NCBI GenBank assembly: GCA_018222585.1
Contig: JAAFAB010000003.1
Location: 62,001 to 126,000 of the forward strand
Reading direction: 5' to 3'
Origin: Paracoccaceae bacterium
Lineage (GTDB): Bacteria; Pseudomonadota; Alphaproteobacteria; Rhodobacterales; Rhodobacteraceae
Length of the DNA: 64,000 nucleotides
Of this stretch, positions 8,579 to 17,060 are shown piece by piece. How positions within the stretch are numbered: position 1 is the first letter of the stretch; the number at the start of each line of letters is the position of its first letter. The position numbers were made by a program, and so were the translations under genes. Under the pieces are notes generated by a model, which was not told where the DNA came from, ran no database searches, and was given only the letters and a program-made list of their open reading frames with translations.

Positions 8579-9334
8579 TCAGTTCATGACCGAGCCGCCG
8601 TCGACCGCGAGGGTCTGGCCGGAGATGAAATCGCTATCCGGCGAGAGCAGGAAGACGATGGCGCCGTCCAGGTCCTCGGGTCGCTGATCGCGCGGGATGC
8701 AACGGGAGTTGACCGAGGGCGCGCTGTGCCTGGCCACCTCGTCGCCCCACTCCATCACCCCCTCGCTCAGCGTGAAGCCCGGCGCCACGGTGTTGACCCG
8801 GATGCCGTCCTTGCCGGTCTCGCGCGCCATCACCCGGCTGAGCGCGATGACCGCGCCCTTGGAAGCGACGTAATGCGCCTTGCCCGGGGTGCCCTTGAAC
8901 GCCGTGCCCGAGGAGATGTTGACGATCTTGCCGTAGCCCTGGCTGCGCATGTGCGGCACCACCGCCTTGGACACCTCGAAGATACCTCGCACGTTGATCT
9001 GAAGCACTTTGTCGAACTCGGCCGAGTCGATCTGGTCGAAGGGCTTGTTCTTGCCCAGCGACGCAAACAGCGCGGCGTTGTTCACCAGTCCGTCAATGCG
9101 CCCGAAGCGGTCGATCACCGCGTCCACGAAGGAGACGACCGACGCTTCGTCTGTCACGTCGCAGGGGCCGCCCATGGCGACATCCGCGCCCAGTTCGGCG
9201 ACGATGGCCGCGGTATCCAGGATGTCGCAGACGGCGACCTTCCCGCCCTCACGCACCACGGCGCGGGCGTAGGAGGCGCCAATACCCTGCGCGCCACCGG
9301 TGACGATGACGACCTTTCCGTCCAGTTTTCCCAT
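8579..9334 (-). CDS. SDR family NAD(P)-dependent oxidoreductase
   Basis: A 251-residue classical short-chain dehydrogenase. It shows the nucleotide motif TGGAQGIG near residues 12-19, NNAA near 86-89, and the catalytic pair in YVASKGA (Y about 151, K about 155) with the preceding Ser in NISSGTAFKG. It oxidises or reduces a hydroxyl/keto group with NAD(P). AAAGGAAAG precedes the ATG at 9334; an in-frame GTG at 9349 would place that ribosome site inside the gene. It lies between two TRAP gene sets. Substrate unknown, perhaps a cis-dihydrodiol or beta-hydroxy acid of the same pathway. Confidence 0.88.
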   Translation of the reverse strand: MGKLDGKVVIVTGGAQGIGASYARAVVREGGKVAVCDILDTAAIVAELGADVAMGGPCDVTDEASVVSFVDAVIDRFGRIDGLVNNAALFASLGKNKPFDQIDSAEFDKVLQINVRGIFEVSKAVVPHMRSQGYGKIVNISSGTAFKGTPGKAHYVASKGAVIALSRVMARETGKDGIRVNTVAPGFTLSEGVMEWGDEVARHSAPSVNSRCIPRDQRPEDLDGAIVFLLSPDSDFISGQTLAVDGGSVMN

Positions 9335-9371
9335 GTTCTTTCCTTTCACTTCAGTCCGTTGCGGCCTTGGA

Positions 9372-10676
9372 TCAGCCGTAGAAGACCTGCGGCAGCCAGA
9401 GGGCCAGGCCCGGGAAGGCGATCAGCAGCAGGATCATGATGATGAGGGCGCCAAGGAAGGGCAGGATGCCCCCGTAGAGCGCGCTGAATTTGAGGTCGGG
9501 CGCGACGCTCTTGATGACGAAGAGGTTCATGCCGACCGGGGGCGTGATGGCGCCGAATTCGATCAGGACCACCAGCAGGATGCCGAACCAGATCGGGTCA
9601 TAGCCCAGCCCCACGATGACCGGGTAGAAGACCGGCACCGTCGCCAGCGCCATGCCGATACCGTCGATGAAGCAGCCCGCCACGAGGTAGAAGAGGATCA
9701 TCAGCGACAGCACCGCCACCGGTGACAGGCCCATCCCGCCCAGGAACTCCACCAGGGTCGGTGGAATGCGGGCCTGGGTGACGAAGTAGGTGAAGAAGGT
9801 CGCTCCAAGCACGATCAGGAAGAGCACCGAAGAGGTCACGGCGGTCTCGACCAGGGCGTCAGCCAGGCTGCGCAGGGTCAGGTTGCCCCTTGCGAAGCCG
9901 ATGACCAGGGCCATGGCGACCCCGACCGAAGCGGCCTCGGTGGGCGTGAAGATACCGGCGTAGATGCCGCCGATGGTACCCCCGAAGAGCAGCGCCGCCT
10001 CCCAGGCCCCGGTCAGGGCGGCAAGACGCTGGCGCAGCGTCAGGGCCCGCCCACGCGGCGCGGCATCGCGGTCGAACAGCAGCGTGACGGCCACCGCACC
10101 GAAGTAGAGGCAGGCCAGGACCACGCCGGGGATCATCCCCGCCGCGAAGAGGCGGGCGATGGATTGCTCGGTGATCAGCGCGTAGACCACCATGATGATC
10201 GACGGCGGGATGAGGATGCCCAATGTCCCGCCGGCGGCGATCGAGCCGGCAATCAGCGTGTCGCGATAGCCCTGCTCGCGCATCTCGGGGACCGCGATCT
10301 TGCCGATGGTGGCACAGGTCGCGAGGGAAGACCCGTTCATCGCCCCGAAGGCGGCGGAGGCGCCGATCGTGGCCAGCGCGCTGGACCCCCGGACCCGCCC
10401 GAAGCAGGCTGCCGCCGCGTCGTAGAGCTTGCTCGACAGGCCCATGGAGGCACACAGGATGCCCATCAGGGTGAACAGCGGCACGACCGAAAGCGTGTAC
10501 TCGGTGGCAATCTGCAGCGGGGTGCTGCCCATCACCACAAGGGCGCTGGTCATCGAATCGATGCCGATGTAGCCCAGCAGGCCGACGATCATCAGCGCGA
10601 TGGCCACCGGCACGCGCAGGAGCATCAGCAGCACGAGCCCGCCGACGCCGAGAAGTCCGATCAGTTGCAGGCTCAT
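9372..10676 (-). CDS. dctM: TRAP transporter large permease (DctM), second set
   Basis: A 434-residue membrane protein with the DctM layout. Marks include GASAAFGAMNGSSLATCATIGKIA, GSIAAGGTLGILIPPSIIMVVYAL and VPVFYPVIVGLGYDPIWFGIL (split). It overlaps the upstream small permease stop by 4 bases (start ATG at 10676). It belongs with the small permease at 10673-11164 and the receptors at 11346-13645. It is not a close copy of the first DctM. Confidence 0.94.
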   Translation of the reverse strand: MSLQLIGLLGVGGLVLLMLLRVPVAIALMIVGLLGYIGIDSMTSALVVMGSTPLQIATEYTLSVVPLFTLMGILCASMGLSSKLYDAAAACFGRVRGSSALATIGASAAFGAMNGSSLATCATIGKIAVPEMREQGYRDTLIAGSIAAGGTLGILIPPSIIMVVYALITEQSIARLFAAGMIPGVVLACLYFGAVAVTLLFDRDAAPRGRALTLRQRLAALTGAWEAALLFGGTIGGIYAGIFTPTEAASVGVAMALVIGFARGNLTLRSLADALVETAVTSSVLFLIVLGATFFTYFVTQARIPPTLVEFLGGMGLSPVAVLSLMILFYLVAGCFIDGIGMALATVPVFYPVIVGLGYDPIWFGILLVVLIEFGAITPPVGMNLFVIKSVAPDLKFSALYGGILPFLGALIIMILLLIAFPGLALWLPQVFYG

Positions 10677-11164
10677 TGCGGATCCTCCGTCGCGCCGCGC
10701 CGCGCCAGGGCCTGCAGCAGCAGGTCCAGCAGCGACAGGCAGGTCATTCCAAGGCAGAGGATGATCGCCGCCCAGTGCCAGACCTTCGGGATGCGCAAAT
10801 CCATCGTGACATCGCCGAACAGTCGCGTTTCCTGCGCCGCGGCCACGCCCAGCCAGGTCAGCAGCCCGACGAAGACCGCCGCCAGGACCAGTGTCAGCAG
10901 CGCCGAAATCCGCAGCAGGCGCGGCGAGGCGATGGCATCCAGAAGATCGACCGCGATATGGGCATTGCGGCGGAATGCCTCGCTCATCCCGCCATAGACC
11001 GCGAGGACAAGACCAAGCTGGATCAGGTCGTAGGTGCCGATGATGGAGAAGCCGAGCAGCGTGCGGGTCCCGATATCGGCCAGTGTGACCCCCATCATGA
11101 ACAGGACGGAGGCCCCTGCGACATAGGTGAACCCTGTGCTCAGACGCTGGATGAAAGCAGTCAT
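10673..11164 (-). CDS. dctQ: TRAP transporter small permease (DctQ), second set
   Basis: A 163-residue protein with four predicted helices, including the family stretch MSEAFRRNAHIAVDLLDA. GGGGGGAG lies just before the ATG at 11164; upstream in-frame codons run into the AT-rich promoter and are rejected. It is separated from the upstream receptor gene by about 180 bases holding an AT-rich operator candidate at 11236-11255, so it may have its own promoter. Confidence 0.88.
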   Translation of the reverse strand: MTAFIQRLSTGFTYVAGASVLFMMGVTLADIGTRTLLGFSIIGTYDLIQLGLVLAVYGGMSEAFRRNAHIAVDLLDAIASPRLLRISALLTLVLAAVFVGLLTWLGVAAAQETRLFGDVTMDLRIPKVWHWAAIILCLGMTCLSLLDLLLQALARRGATEDPQ

Positions 11165-11235
11165 TGGCTCCCCCCAAGTTCCGCCGCTTCGGACAAGCCG
11201 TAACAACTTCTTTCCATCATTAAAAGTGTTTTCAT

Positions 11236-11255
11236 ATATAAAAAGTATTTTATTG
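11236..11255. promoter_or_regulatory. AT-rich dyad, candidate GntR operator (site 2)
   Basis: ATATAAAAAGTATTTTATTG matches the palindrome at 5118-5137 in most positions, including TATTTTAT. It lies about 70 bases before the start of the second TRAP small permease gene. Confidence 0.5.
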
Positions 11256-11345
11256 ATGCAGACATTTCTCGCCCTCCTCAGCGAAGCTGTCATTGAAAGA
11301 CGGCGACCACGGGGGCCGCCGTCCGGGTCTTGCTGGGTGGAATTG

Positions 11346-12335
11346 TCAGTCGGCGGCGCCCAGAGCGGCCATCAGCCCTTCGTAGAACTCGGCCCCCGCC
11401 TCCCCTGTGGCAGCGATGCCCGCGGCCTTGCGTGCGGCATAGATCTCTTCCAGGCGCGCCTGGTCCTGCTGGGGCAGTTCCGCGACGGTAAAATGGCTGT
11501 CCAGCTCCGCCTTGGCGGCCACTTCCGCCGCGTCCAGCTTCTCGCCGAGCGCGACGCTCATCGCCTCGCCCGCGGTCTCGTCGATCAGCGCCTGCACCTC
11601 GGGAGGCAGCGACTCGTAGGTGTCGCTGTTCATCACCACACCGAAGGTGACCACCCCGAGACTGACCTGCAGCAGGTCTTCGCTGATCTCGGCGATGCCC
11701 CAGTCGGCGACCGCCTGATAGGTCAGGCCGACCCCGTCCAGCAGCCCCTTCTGAAGCGCATCCGCCATCTCGGGCGATGCCACGCCGACCGGTGCGGCGC
11801 CGAGCGCGCGGATGGTATCGCCCATGGCCGCACCGGCACTGCGGATCCGCATCCCCTGCAGGGAGTCGAGATCGCCATGCGGCTCACGCGAAAAGACGTA
11901 GGCGTCCGGCGTCGGCGCGATCGCCAGCAGACGCGTGCCCTGGTGCTCCTCCTCCAGGTAGCTTGCCTGAGACCAGATCGCCCGCGCGCCCTCGACAGAG
12001 GTCCGGCCGGTGAAAGTGTCGGGCAGGTAGGTCAGTTCGGTCATCGGGAAGCGGCCCGGCGAGAAGCCGTGAATCACCAGCGAGATGTCGGCGACACCGG
12101 TCCGGGCGAGATCGAACTGCCGGTCAGGCGGACCCATCTGCGACGAGGGGAAGAAGGCGAAGGTCACCGCGCCGTCCGACCGTTCCGTCAGGGTCTCGCC
12201 CCAGGCCCGGATGACCTCGACCAGCGGATCGTCCGCCGGCACGAAGGACGAGACCTTCAGTTCCTGCTGGGCAAGGGCGGGCAGCGCCGCTGACATTGCC
12301 ATGGTGAATATACCAGCCCCGAAAAGATTTCTCAT
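11346..12335 (-). CDS. dctP: TRAP transporter solute receptor (DctP), second set, copy A
   Basis: A 329-residue periplasmic receptor with a signal peptide ending near ALPALAQ (residue about 23). Distinctive stretches are FPSSQMGPPDRQFDLARTGVAD (split around residue 60-80) and GMRIRSAGAAMGDTIRALGAAPVGV. The start ATG at 12335 has GGAGGAG upstream. It is clearly paralogous to the next gene (12638-13645), with which it shares long identical runs such as QFDLARTGVADI, RFP-TELTYLP and ALGA-PVGV. Both receptors probably serve the single DctQM pair downstream. Confidence 0.9.
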   Translation of the reverse strand: MRNLFGAGIFTMAMSAALPALAQQELKVSSFVPADDPLVEVIRAWGETLTERSDGAVTFAFFPSSQMGPPDRQFDLARTGVADISLVIHGFSPGRFPMTELTYLPDTFTGRTSVEGARAIWSQASYLEEEHQGTRLLAIAPTPDAYVFSREPHGDLDSLQGMRIRSAGAAMGDTIRALGAAPVGVASPEMADALQKGLLDGVGLTYQAVADWGIAEISEDLLQVSLGVVTFGVVMNSDTYESLPPEVQALIDETAGEAMSVALGEKLDAAEVAAKAELDSHFTVAELPQQDQARLEEIYAARKAAGIAATGEAGAEFYEGLMAALGAAD

Positions 12336-12373
12336 GTGCTCCTCCACTTTGAAACGGGCCTCCTGCGCCCGGT

Positions 12374-12393
12374 GCATTTTATACACAATATGA
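12374..12393. promoter_or_regulatory. Degenerate AT-rich site upstream of dctP copy A
   Basis: GCATTTTATACACAATATGA contains, on the minus strand, TATAAAATG, which resembles a half site of the AT-rich operator family. It lies about 45 bases before the receptor start. It could equally be a -10 region. Confidence 0.25.
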
Positions 12394-12572
12394 AGGCAAA
12401 TACATTTTTTTGCGCCAGTCAATCGACTTCGAACCTTATGGATTCACGCAATTTCCTATATTTTCCGGGTGAATGTGCGAGCCCTGTTTCGAACGGTCCG
12501 GGCGGCCTCGTCCGGCGCTCCGCAGCCCTTCCCCGCCTCTGCCGAAGGGGGGCGGGTCGCCGAAACGGCAAA

Positions 12573-12600
12573 CCGCAGCGCCCGGCCCCGGGCGCTGCGG
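12573..12600 (-). terminator. 12-bp perfect hairpin after dctP copy B
   Basis: CCGCAGCGCCCG / CGGGCGCTGCGG with a GCCC loop lies 38 bases past the stop of the receptor gene at 12638. No clear T tract follows, so it may be a terminator of the GC-hairpin type or an mRNA-stabilising structure. Confidence 0.55.
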
Positions 12601-12637
12601 CGGCGTTGGCAAGGTCATGGCGTTACAGCGCGCAGGA

Positions 12638-13645
12638 TCACTCCCGCAGGCTGTCCAGCGTCGATTCGAGACGATCGAAGAAGGCGCGCGCCGGCAACCC
12701 GTCGGCCTCCAGGGCAGCGACGCCCTCATCACGGCGCGCGGCGAAGACCTGTTCGAAGCGGGCCATCTCGTCGGCCCCGGGGCTGATGATGGTCGATATC
12801 TCCGCGAAGCGCGCCCGATCCTCGTCTTCCGATGCATCCGTGGCGGCCCCCAGGGCGCGGCTCAGCGCCTCGCCGCTGGTTTCGTCGATGAGGCTGCGCA
12901 GGTCTTCCGGCAGGCTGTCGTAGCGCGCCTGGTTCATCACCAGCGCAAAGGAGGCCACGCCGAAGTCGACATCGAGCACATGGTCGCTGATACCCTCGAG
13001 CTTCCAGTCATTCGCGGCCTGGAACGAGACGCCGAGGCCGTCGACGATCCCCCTCTGGGCCGCATCCGCCATCTCTTGCGGCGGCACGCCGACCGGCACC
13101 GCGCCCAGAGCGGCATAAGTATCGGCGATGACCGCGCCCGGATGCCGGATCCGTCGCCCGGCCAGCGACTCGATGCTGTCGAACCGGGCCTGAGAGAAGA
13201 TCCTCGCAGACCCGGTCGGCGTCACCGCCAGCAGGTGCGTGCCGGGGTGCTCCGCCGCCAGGTAGTCCTGCGACAGCGCCCACATGGCCGCCGCGCCCTG
13301 TTCGACGGTGACGCCCTCGAAGACCCCCGGCAGGTAGGTCAGTTCGGTCAGTGGAAAGCGGCCCGGCGTGAAGCCGTGCAGGAACAACGCGATATCGGCA
13401 ACGCCGGTGCGGGCCAGGTCGAACTGCCGGTTCGGCGGGCCCATCTGCGAGGAGGGGAAGTAGACGAAGCTCAGGGCGCCGCCGGATCTCTTCTCGATCT
13501 CGGCGCCCCAGGCCTCGACGGCCTTGAGCAGCGATTGATCTGCCACCACGAAGGTCGAGACCTTCAGCTCTTCGGCCATCGCCGGCCCGGTGGCCATCAG
13601 CGCCAGCCCGGCCGCCGCCGCCCAATTCCTAGGTGATATCTTCAT
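12638..13645 (-). CDS. dctP: TRAP transporter solute receptor (DctP), second set, copy B
   Basis: A 335-residue periplasmic receptor with a signal peptide ending at ...GPAMA (residue about 24). It is a tandem paralogue of the gene at 11346-12335: both carry FPSSQMGPP-RQFDLARTGVAD, HGF-PGRFP-TELTYLP and a DGLG/DGVG block. The ligand loop differs (RRIRHPGAVIADTYAALGA against MRIRSAGAAMGDTIRALGA), so ligand preference may differ. GGGAGAGGAAG precedes the ATG. It has no permease genes of its own and is separated from copy A by a strong hairpin. Confidence 0.9.
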   Translation of the reverse strand: MKISPRNWAAAAGLALMATGPAMAEELKVSTFVVADQSLLKAVEAWGAEIEKRSGGALSFVYFPSSQMGPPNRQFDLARTGVADIALFLHGFTPGRFPLTELTYLPGVFEGVTVEQGAAAMWALSQDYLAAEHPGTHLLAVTPTGSARIFSQARFDSIESLAGRRIRHPGAVIADTYAALGAVPVGVPPQEMADAAQRGIVDGLGVSFQAANDWKLEGISDHVLDVDFGVASFALVMNQARYDSLPEDLRSLIDETSGEALSRALGAATDASEDEDRARFAEISTIISPGADEMARFEQVFAARRDEGVAALEADGLPARAFFDRLESTLDSLRE

Positions 13646-13665
13646 CTTCCTCTCCCTGGTTTACC

Positions 13666-13687
13666 GTGCCACCCCTCCCGGTGGCAC
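13666..13687. terminator. Hairpin between dctP copy B and amidohydrolase
   Basis: GTGCCACC-CCTCCC-GGTGGCAC forms an 8-bp stem in the gap after the amidohydrolase stop (minus strand). It may end transcription of the genes at 13768-15865. Confidence 0.4.
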
Positions 13688-13767
13688 ATGAAGACTGGTC
13701 CCGCGCGGATCGCTCCGGCGGATTGCCTGGCCTTCGGATCGGCGCACCCCGTGGCGCGCCGCCCGGG

Positions 13768-14742
13768 TCAGAGCTTGAGCAGGCGCATCGCGTTGCCCGA
13801 CAGGATCCGGTCGCGATCCGTCGGCGACAGGTTCAGGCTGTCCAGCGCGTCATAGGTTTCGCGGATCGGCGCGAAGGGGGCATCGGTGCCAAAGACCGTC
13901 TGGCCGACCCCGAAGAAGTCGAGCCCGGCGTGAAGTCCCGAGCGCCCGCCGAACAGCGCGGTATCGGCGTAGATGTCGCGGAAGTAGTCGAGATGCGGAC
14001 GCTTCAGCGAGCTCAGCACCTGGCTGTAATCCTCGTCCGGGGTACGGCTGCCGAGAAAGTCCATGCCCGGCCCCATGCGTCCGTCCGAGAACGGGATCAT
14101 GCCGCCGTAGTGGTGGGCGATGATCTTCAGGCCGGGATAGCGGTCGTAGATCCCCGACAGCACCAGGCGCGACAGGGCGACGGTGGTTTCATAGGGCCAG
14201 CCGTAGCACCACCACATCTCGTAGCGAGAGCGTGATTCCGCCGCGTAGTCGGTCATCTCGGCGGTACGGGCCGGATGCAGCCAGATCGGCAGATCGTGCC
14301 GCGCCATGGCGGCAAAGACCGGATCGAAGGCCGGTTCATCCAGAGGCCGCCCGAGGATGTTGGTATAGACCTGAATACCGCGCGCGCCCATGCCGACCGC
14401 ACGGTCGATCTCGGCCACGGCGGCTTCGATGTCCAGCATCGAGACCCCGGCCACCCAGGCCGGAAAGCGGTCGGGGTGCGCCGCGCTCAGCGCCGCCAGC
14501 GCATCATTGCCCAGCCGGCAGAGCTCGGCCGCGTCCCCGGGGGTCGAGGTGACTTCCTCGGCCACCGGATGCGGCAGCGCGATCACCTGACGGTAATCTT
14601 CCAGCACATCCATGTCGCGGAACCGCGCATCGAGATCGCTCAGCGCGGGGATCGCGGTCATCCGGGGCGAAATCCGCGTGAACTTCGCCAACGCGTCGAA
14701 GTAGCCGGGCGGATAGATGTGGGTGAAGATGTCGATGATCAC
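13768..14742 (-). CDS. Amidohydrolase-2 family protein with altered HxH motif
   Basis: A 324-residue ACMSD-type TIM barrel. The barrel marks IWLHPART (His near 178), IAHHYGGMIPF (His pair near 216) and FGTDAPFAP (Asp near 293) are visible. The first metal motif reads DIFTHIYP (residues 4-11), so the first His of HxH is replaced by Phe while the second (H8) is kept. Some decarboxylases of this family use an acidic residue instead, and D4 is nearby. Likely reactions are non-oxidative decarboxylation or hydrolysis of an aromatic or lactone carboxylate. It lies downstream of a TAXI receptor gene. Confidence 0.78.
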   Translation of the reverse strand: MIIDIFTHIYPPGYFDALAKFTRISPRMTAIPALSDLDARFRDMDVLEDYRQVIALPHPVAEEVTSTPGDAAELCRLGNDALAALSAAHPDRFPAWVAGVSMLDIEAAVAEIDRAVGMGARGIQVYTNILGRPLDEPAFDPVFAAMARHDLPIWLHPARTAEMTDYAAESRSRYEMWWCYGWPYETTVALSRLVLSGIYDRYPGLKIIAHHYGGMIPFSDGRMGPGMDFLGSRTPDEDYSQVLSSLKRPHLDYFRDIYADTALFGGRSGLHAGLDFFGVGQTVFGTDAPFAPIRETYDALDSLNLSPTDRDRILSGNAMRLLKL

Positions 14743-14827
14743 TTAGCTGCCCCTTGCGTTTCTGGCGTCGTGTCTTTGACGCCGTCTTCCTGGCGTCCGG
14801 ACCGGGAAAGGGTGACGCGGGCGGGCC

Positions 14828-14841
14828 GGCTTGCGCAAGCC
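14828..14841. repeat. 14-bp perfect palindrome
   Basis: GGCTTGCGCAAGCC lies in the gap between the TAXI gene and the amidohydrolase, just before a larger hairpin. It may be part of a tandem terminator. Confidence 0.35.
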
Positions 14842-14862
14842 CGTTTGCCCCCACGACGAAGC

Positions 14863-14893
14863 GGCAGGCGGGCCTCCGGGCGCCCCGCCTGCC
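14863..14893 (-). terminator. 10-bp hairpin after TAXI receptor gene
   Basis: GGCAGGCGGG / CCCGCCTGCC with an 11-base loop sits 10 bases past the TAXI stop codon. There is no strong T run; it probably limits read-through into the amidohydrolase gene. Confidence 0.5.
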
Positions 14894-14902
14894 GGTCGAA
14901 GG

Positions 14903-15865
14903 TCAGTCCTTCGGAGGCCACATGCCGGCGCTCTCGTAGAAGGCGATCGCACCGTCGTGGTAGGTCACGCCCTCGATGGCCGGGGCCATCTGGGCGGGGT
15001 CGAAGCGGGCGAAGGCGCCGAAGCTTTCCTGCATCGTCTGCTTGTTGTCGTGGATCGACTGGGTGATGGCCTGCACCGTCTCGCTCGGAACGCTCTCGTC
15101 GCAGGCGACCAGGATCCAGACGCTCATCGCGTTGACGTCCTCGGTGATCTGGGCCGAGGAACCGGCGGCCAGCGGCGTCAGGAAAGCGCCTGGCAGGTGA
15201 CGGGTCAGCGTCTCGCGGGCTTCGGGCGTGTCTTCCACCCCGAGCGCACGCAGGCCGCCGACCGCACTGTCGACTTCGAGAACTTTCGCGGTGCCGACCG
15301 AGAACAGGAAGGCATCCGACCGTCCCGCAGCGAAGTCGCTGGCGGCCTGGACGATGCTGTTGGCCGGCACGATGCTGACATCCTCACGGCCAAGCCCCGC
15401 CCAGTCGAGGTACAGCTTGTAGTATTCGTCGATATCCGGCTGGGCGTTCAGATCGCCGGGATACCGCTTGCCCGCCAGGTCCTCCAGCGAGGTGATATCC
15501 GAGTCCTTCTGCACGAAGAGCGCGACCAGCGAGGTCAGCACCGCGCCGACCATCTTCATGCCCGGGTGCGGATCCTCATGGGCGAAGTGGCCGGTGCCCG
15601 AAGTGTAGTAGGACAGGCCATGTCCGTTGGACACCGCGCATTCGGCCTCTCCGCCGGTAACCGCCTGCAGGGTGGCCCCGCCCGAGGGCACGACCAGCAT
15701 CCGCAGATCGCTGTGCTCGGTCACGGCCTTGGCCACGGCCGAACCGATCGAATGCCCAAGGCCGCCCGGGTTGGTCGTCGACAGGGTCACCACCTGCGCC
15801 GAAGCCGCCACGGTCCAGGCGGAAAGGGCTGCCGTACAGGCCGCCGCAGTATAGAGCTTCTTCAT
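14903..15865 (-). CDS. TAXI family TRAP transporter solute receptor
   Basis: A 320-residue exported protein with a signal peptide ending near ASAQV (residue about 23). The TAXI fold marks are TTNPGGLGHSIGSAVAKAV, VVPSGGATLQAVTGGEAECAVSNG (split) and a late AFARFDPAQMAPAIEGVTYHDGAIAFYESAGMW. TAXI receptors feed fused DctQM permeases. No such permease is adjacent, but an unpaired one lies at 3004-4971, so the two may form one split system. The ATG at 15865 is followed by a good KKLY signal start. Confidence 0.87.
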   Translation of the reverse strand: MKKLYTAAACTAALSAWTVAASAQVVTLSTTNPGGLGHSIGSAVAKAVTEHSDLRMLVVPSGGATLQAVTGGEAECAVSNGHGLSYYTSGTGHFAHEDPHPGMKMVGAVLTSLVALFVQKDSDITSLEDLAGKRYPGDLNAQPDIDEYYKLYLDWAGLGREDVSIVPANSIVQAASDFAAGRSDAFLFSVGTAKVLEVDSAVGGLRALGVEDTPEARETLTRHLPGAFLTPLAAGSSAQITEDVNAMSVWILVACDESVPSETVQAITQSIHDNKQTMQESFGAFARFDPAQMAPAIEGVTYHDGAIAFYESAGMWPPKD

Positions 15866-15995
15866 CTGATCCTCCCTTTTGTCGGGCCGCCTCCACGCGG
15901 CTCCGCTACCTCCCGGGCATGACCGGGCATCGACAAGAAGCCGCCCGGTCGTGAACCTGCCTCGTCCTTTGGTAGGAGATGAAATCGGCTCAGGC

Positions 15996-16015
15996 AAGAA
16001 AAAAGTATTTTATGT
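15996..16015. promoter_or_regulatory. AT-rich site, candidate GntR operator (site 3)
   Basis: AAGAAAAAAGTATTTTATGT keeps the complete right half TATTTTATGT of the palindrome at 5118. It lies in the divergent gap between the TAXI receptor (minus) and the VOC protein (plus), where one site could serve both promoters. Confidence 0.55.
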
Positions 16016-16081
16016 TGAAATGAGGATTTTTATCTCCTACTCAGCCAGACAGACGGGAGAGCATCAATGCGGAGGAGCCCC

Positions 16082-16978
16082 ATGTCCCAGACTTTCGACC
16101 CCAGAGTTTTCCAGCTTGGCTACGTCGGGCTGGGCGTGACGGACCTGTCACGCACCCGCGACTACTACGCCAGCACCATGGGGCTGGTTGAAACCGCGCG
16201 CGGTGATGGCGCCTCCTTCCTGTCGGTGGGGGCAGAGCATCACAACCTGGTTCTCCAGCAGGCGGACGAGAAGACCTTCCTGCATCAGGGCTATCAGCTG
16301 AACGCCGGCACCGACCTGGCCGACTTCACCCGCGGCGCCGAGGCGTTCGGCCTTGCGCCGACCCGCAAGTCGGATGCCCACCCGGGTATCCCCGAGCTGG
16401 TCGAGATCGAGGCCCCGGGCGGCAACGTCTTCCAGTTCTATACCGAGATCGCCGTGGCGGAGCAGGGCTACAGCAGGTCCGGCATCTCTCCCATGCGCCT
16501 CGGCCACCTGGCCGTCGTGACGCCTGAGGCGGCCCGGCTGCGCAAGTTCTACGAGGACTTCCTGGGCTTCCACTACACCGATGACATCGGCGGCGTGGCG
16601 ACCTTCCTGACCTGCAACCGGGATCACCATGTGGTCAACGTGGTGGGGCTGCCGGAAAGCCGGGTCCACCACATCGCCTTCGAGCTCTACAACAACGCCC
16701 ATCACTCGACCGCCTGCGACATCCTCGCCCGGGCCGGCAAGCCGACCCTCTGGGGCCCGGCGCGGCACTATTCGGGCCACAACCTTGCCGGGTACCACTA
16801 TGATCCCGACCAGGTGATGATCGAGCTCTACACCGAGATGGACATCTACGTGCCCGCCGCCGGCGCCTTCGAGCCGCGCCCCTGGCACGAAGAGAACCCG
16901 CAGCGCCCGATGAGCTGGAAGCCCGAGCAGATGACCCAGTGGGAAACCTCGTTCGAGTTCGACCTCGTCACCGCCTGA
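16082..16978 (+). CDS. Two-domain VOC protein, extradiol ring-cleavage dioxygenase-like
   Basis: A 298-residue protein with two vicinal oxygen chelate modules (about 8-125 and 138-256). It has the usual extradiol iron ligands in the second module: H142 in LGHLAVVT, H197 in VHHIAFE and E248 in IELYTE. The catechol 2,3-dioxygenase type cleaves an aromatic diol next to a hydroxyl using Fe(II) and O2. GGAGGAG sits 4 bases before the ATG at 16082, favouring it over an ATG at 16067. The BKACE gene follows on the same strand. With the FAH hydrolase this suggests a meta-cleavage route. Substrate unknown. Confidence 0.85.
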   Translation: MSQTFDPRVFQLGYVGLGVTDLSRTRDYYASTMGLVETARGDGASFLSVGAEHHNLVLQQADEKTFLHQGYQLNAGTDLADFTRGAEAFGLAPTRKSDAHPGIPELVEIEAPGGNVFQFYTEIAVAEQGYSRSGISPMRLGHLAVVTPEAARLRKFYEDFLGFHYTDDIGGVATFLTCNRDHHVVNVVGLPESRVHHIAFELYNNAHHSTACDILARAGKPTLWGPARHYSGHNLAGYHYDPDQVMIELYTEMDIYVPAAGAFEPRPWHEENPQRPMSWKPEQMTQWETSFEFDLVTA

Positions 16979-17060
16979 AACGATACAGGGAAACCTGGAC
17001 CGCGCCGGCGTGCAGCGCAGGCGCGGTCGCCTCATGTCCAAAGCACCACGGAGAGCCTGA

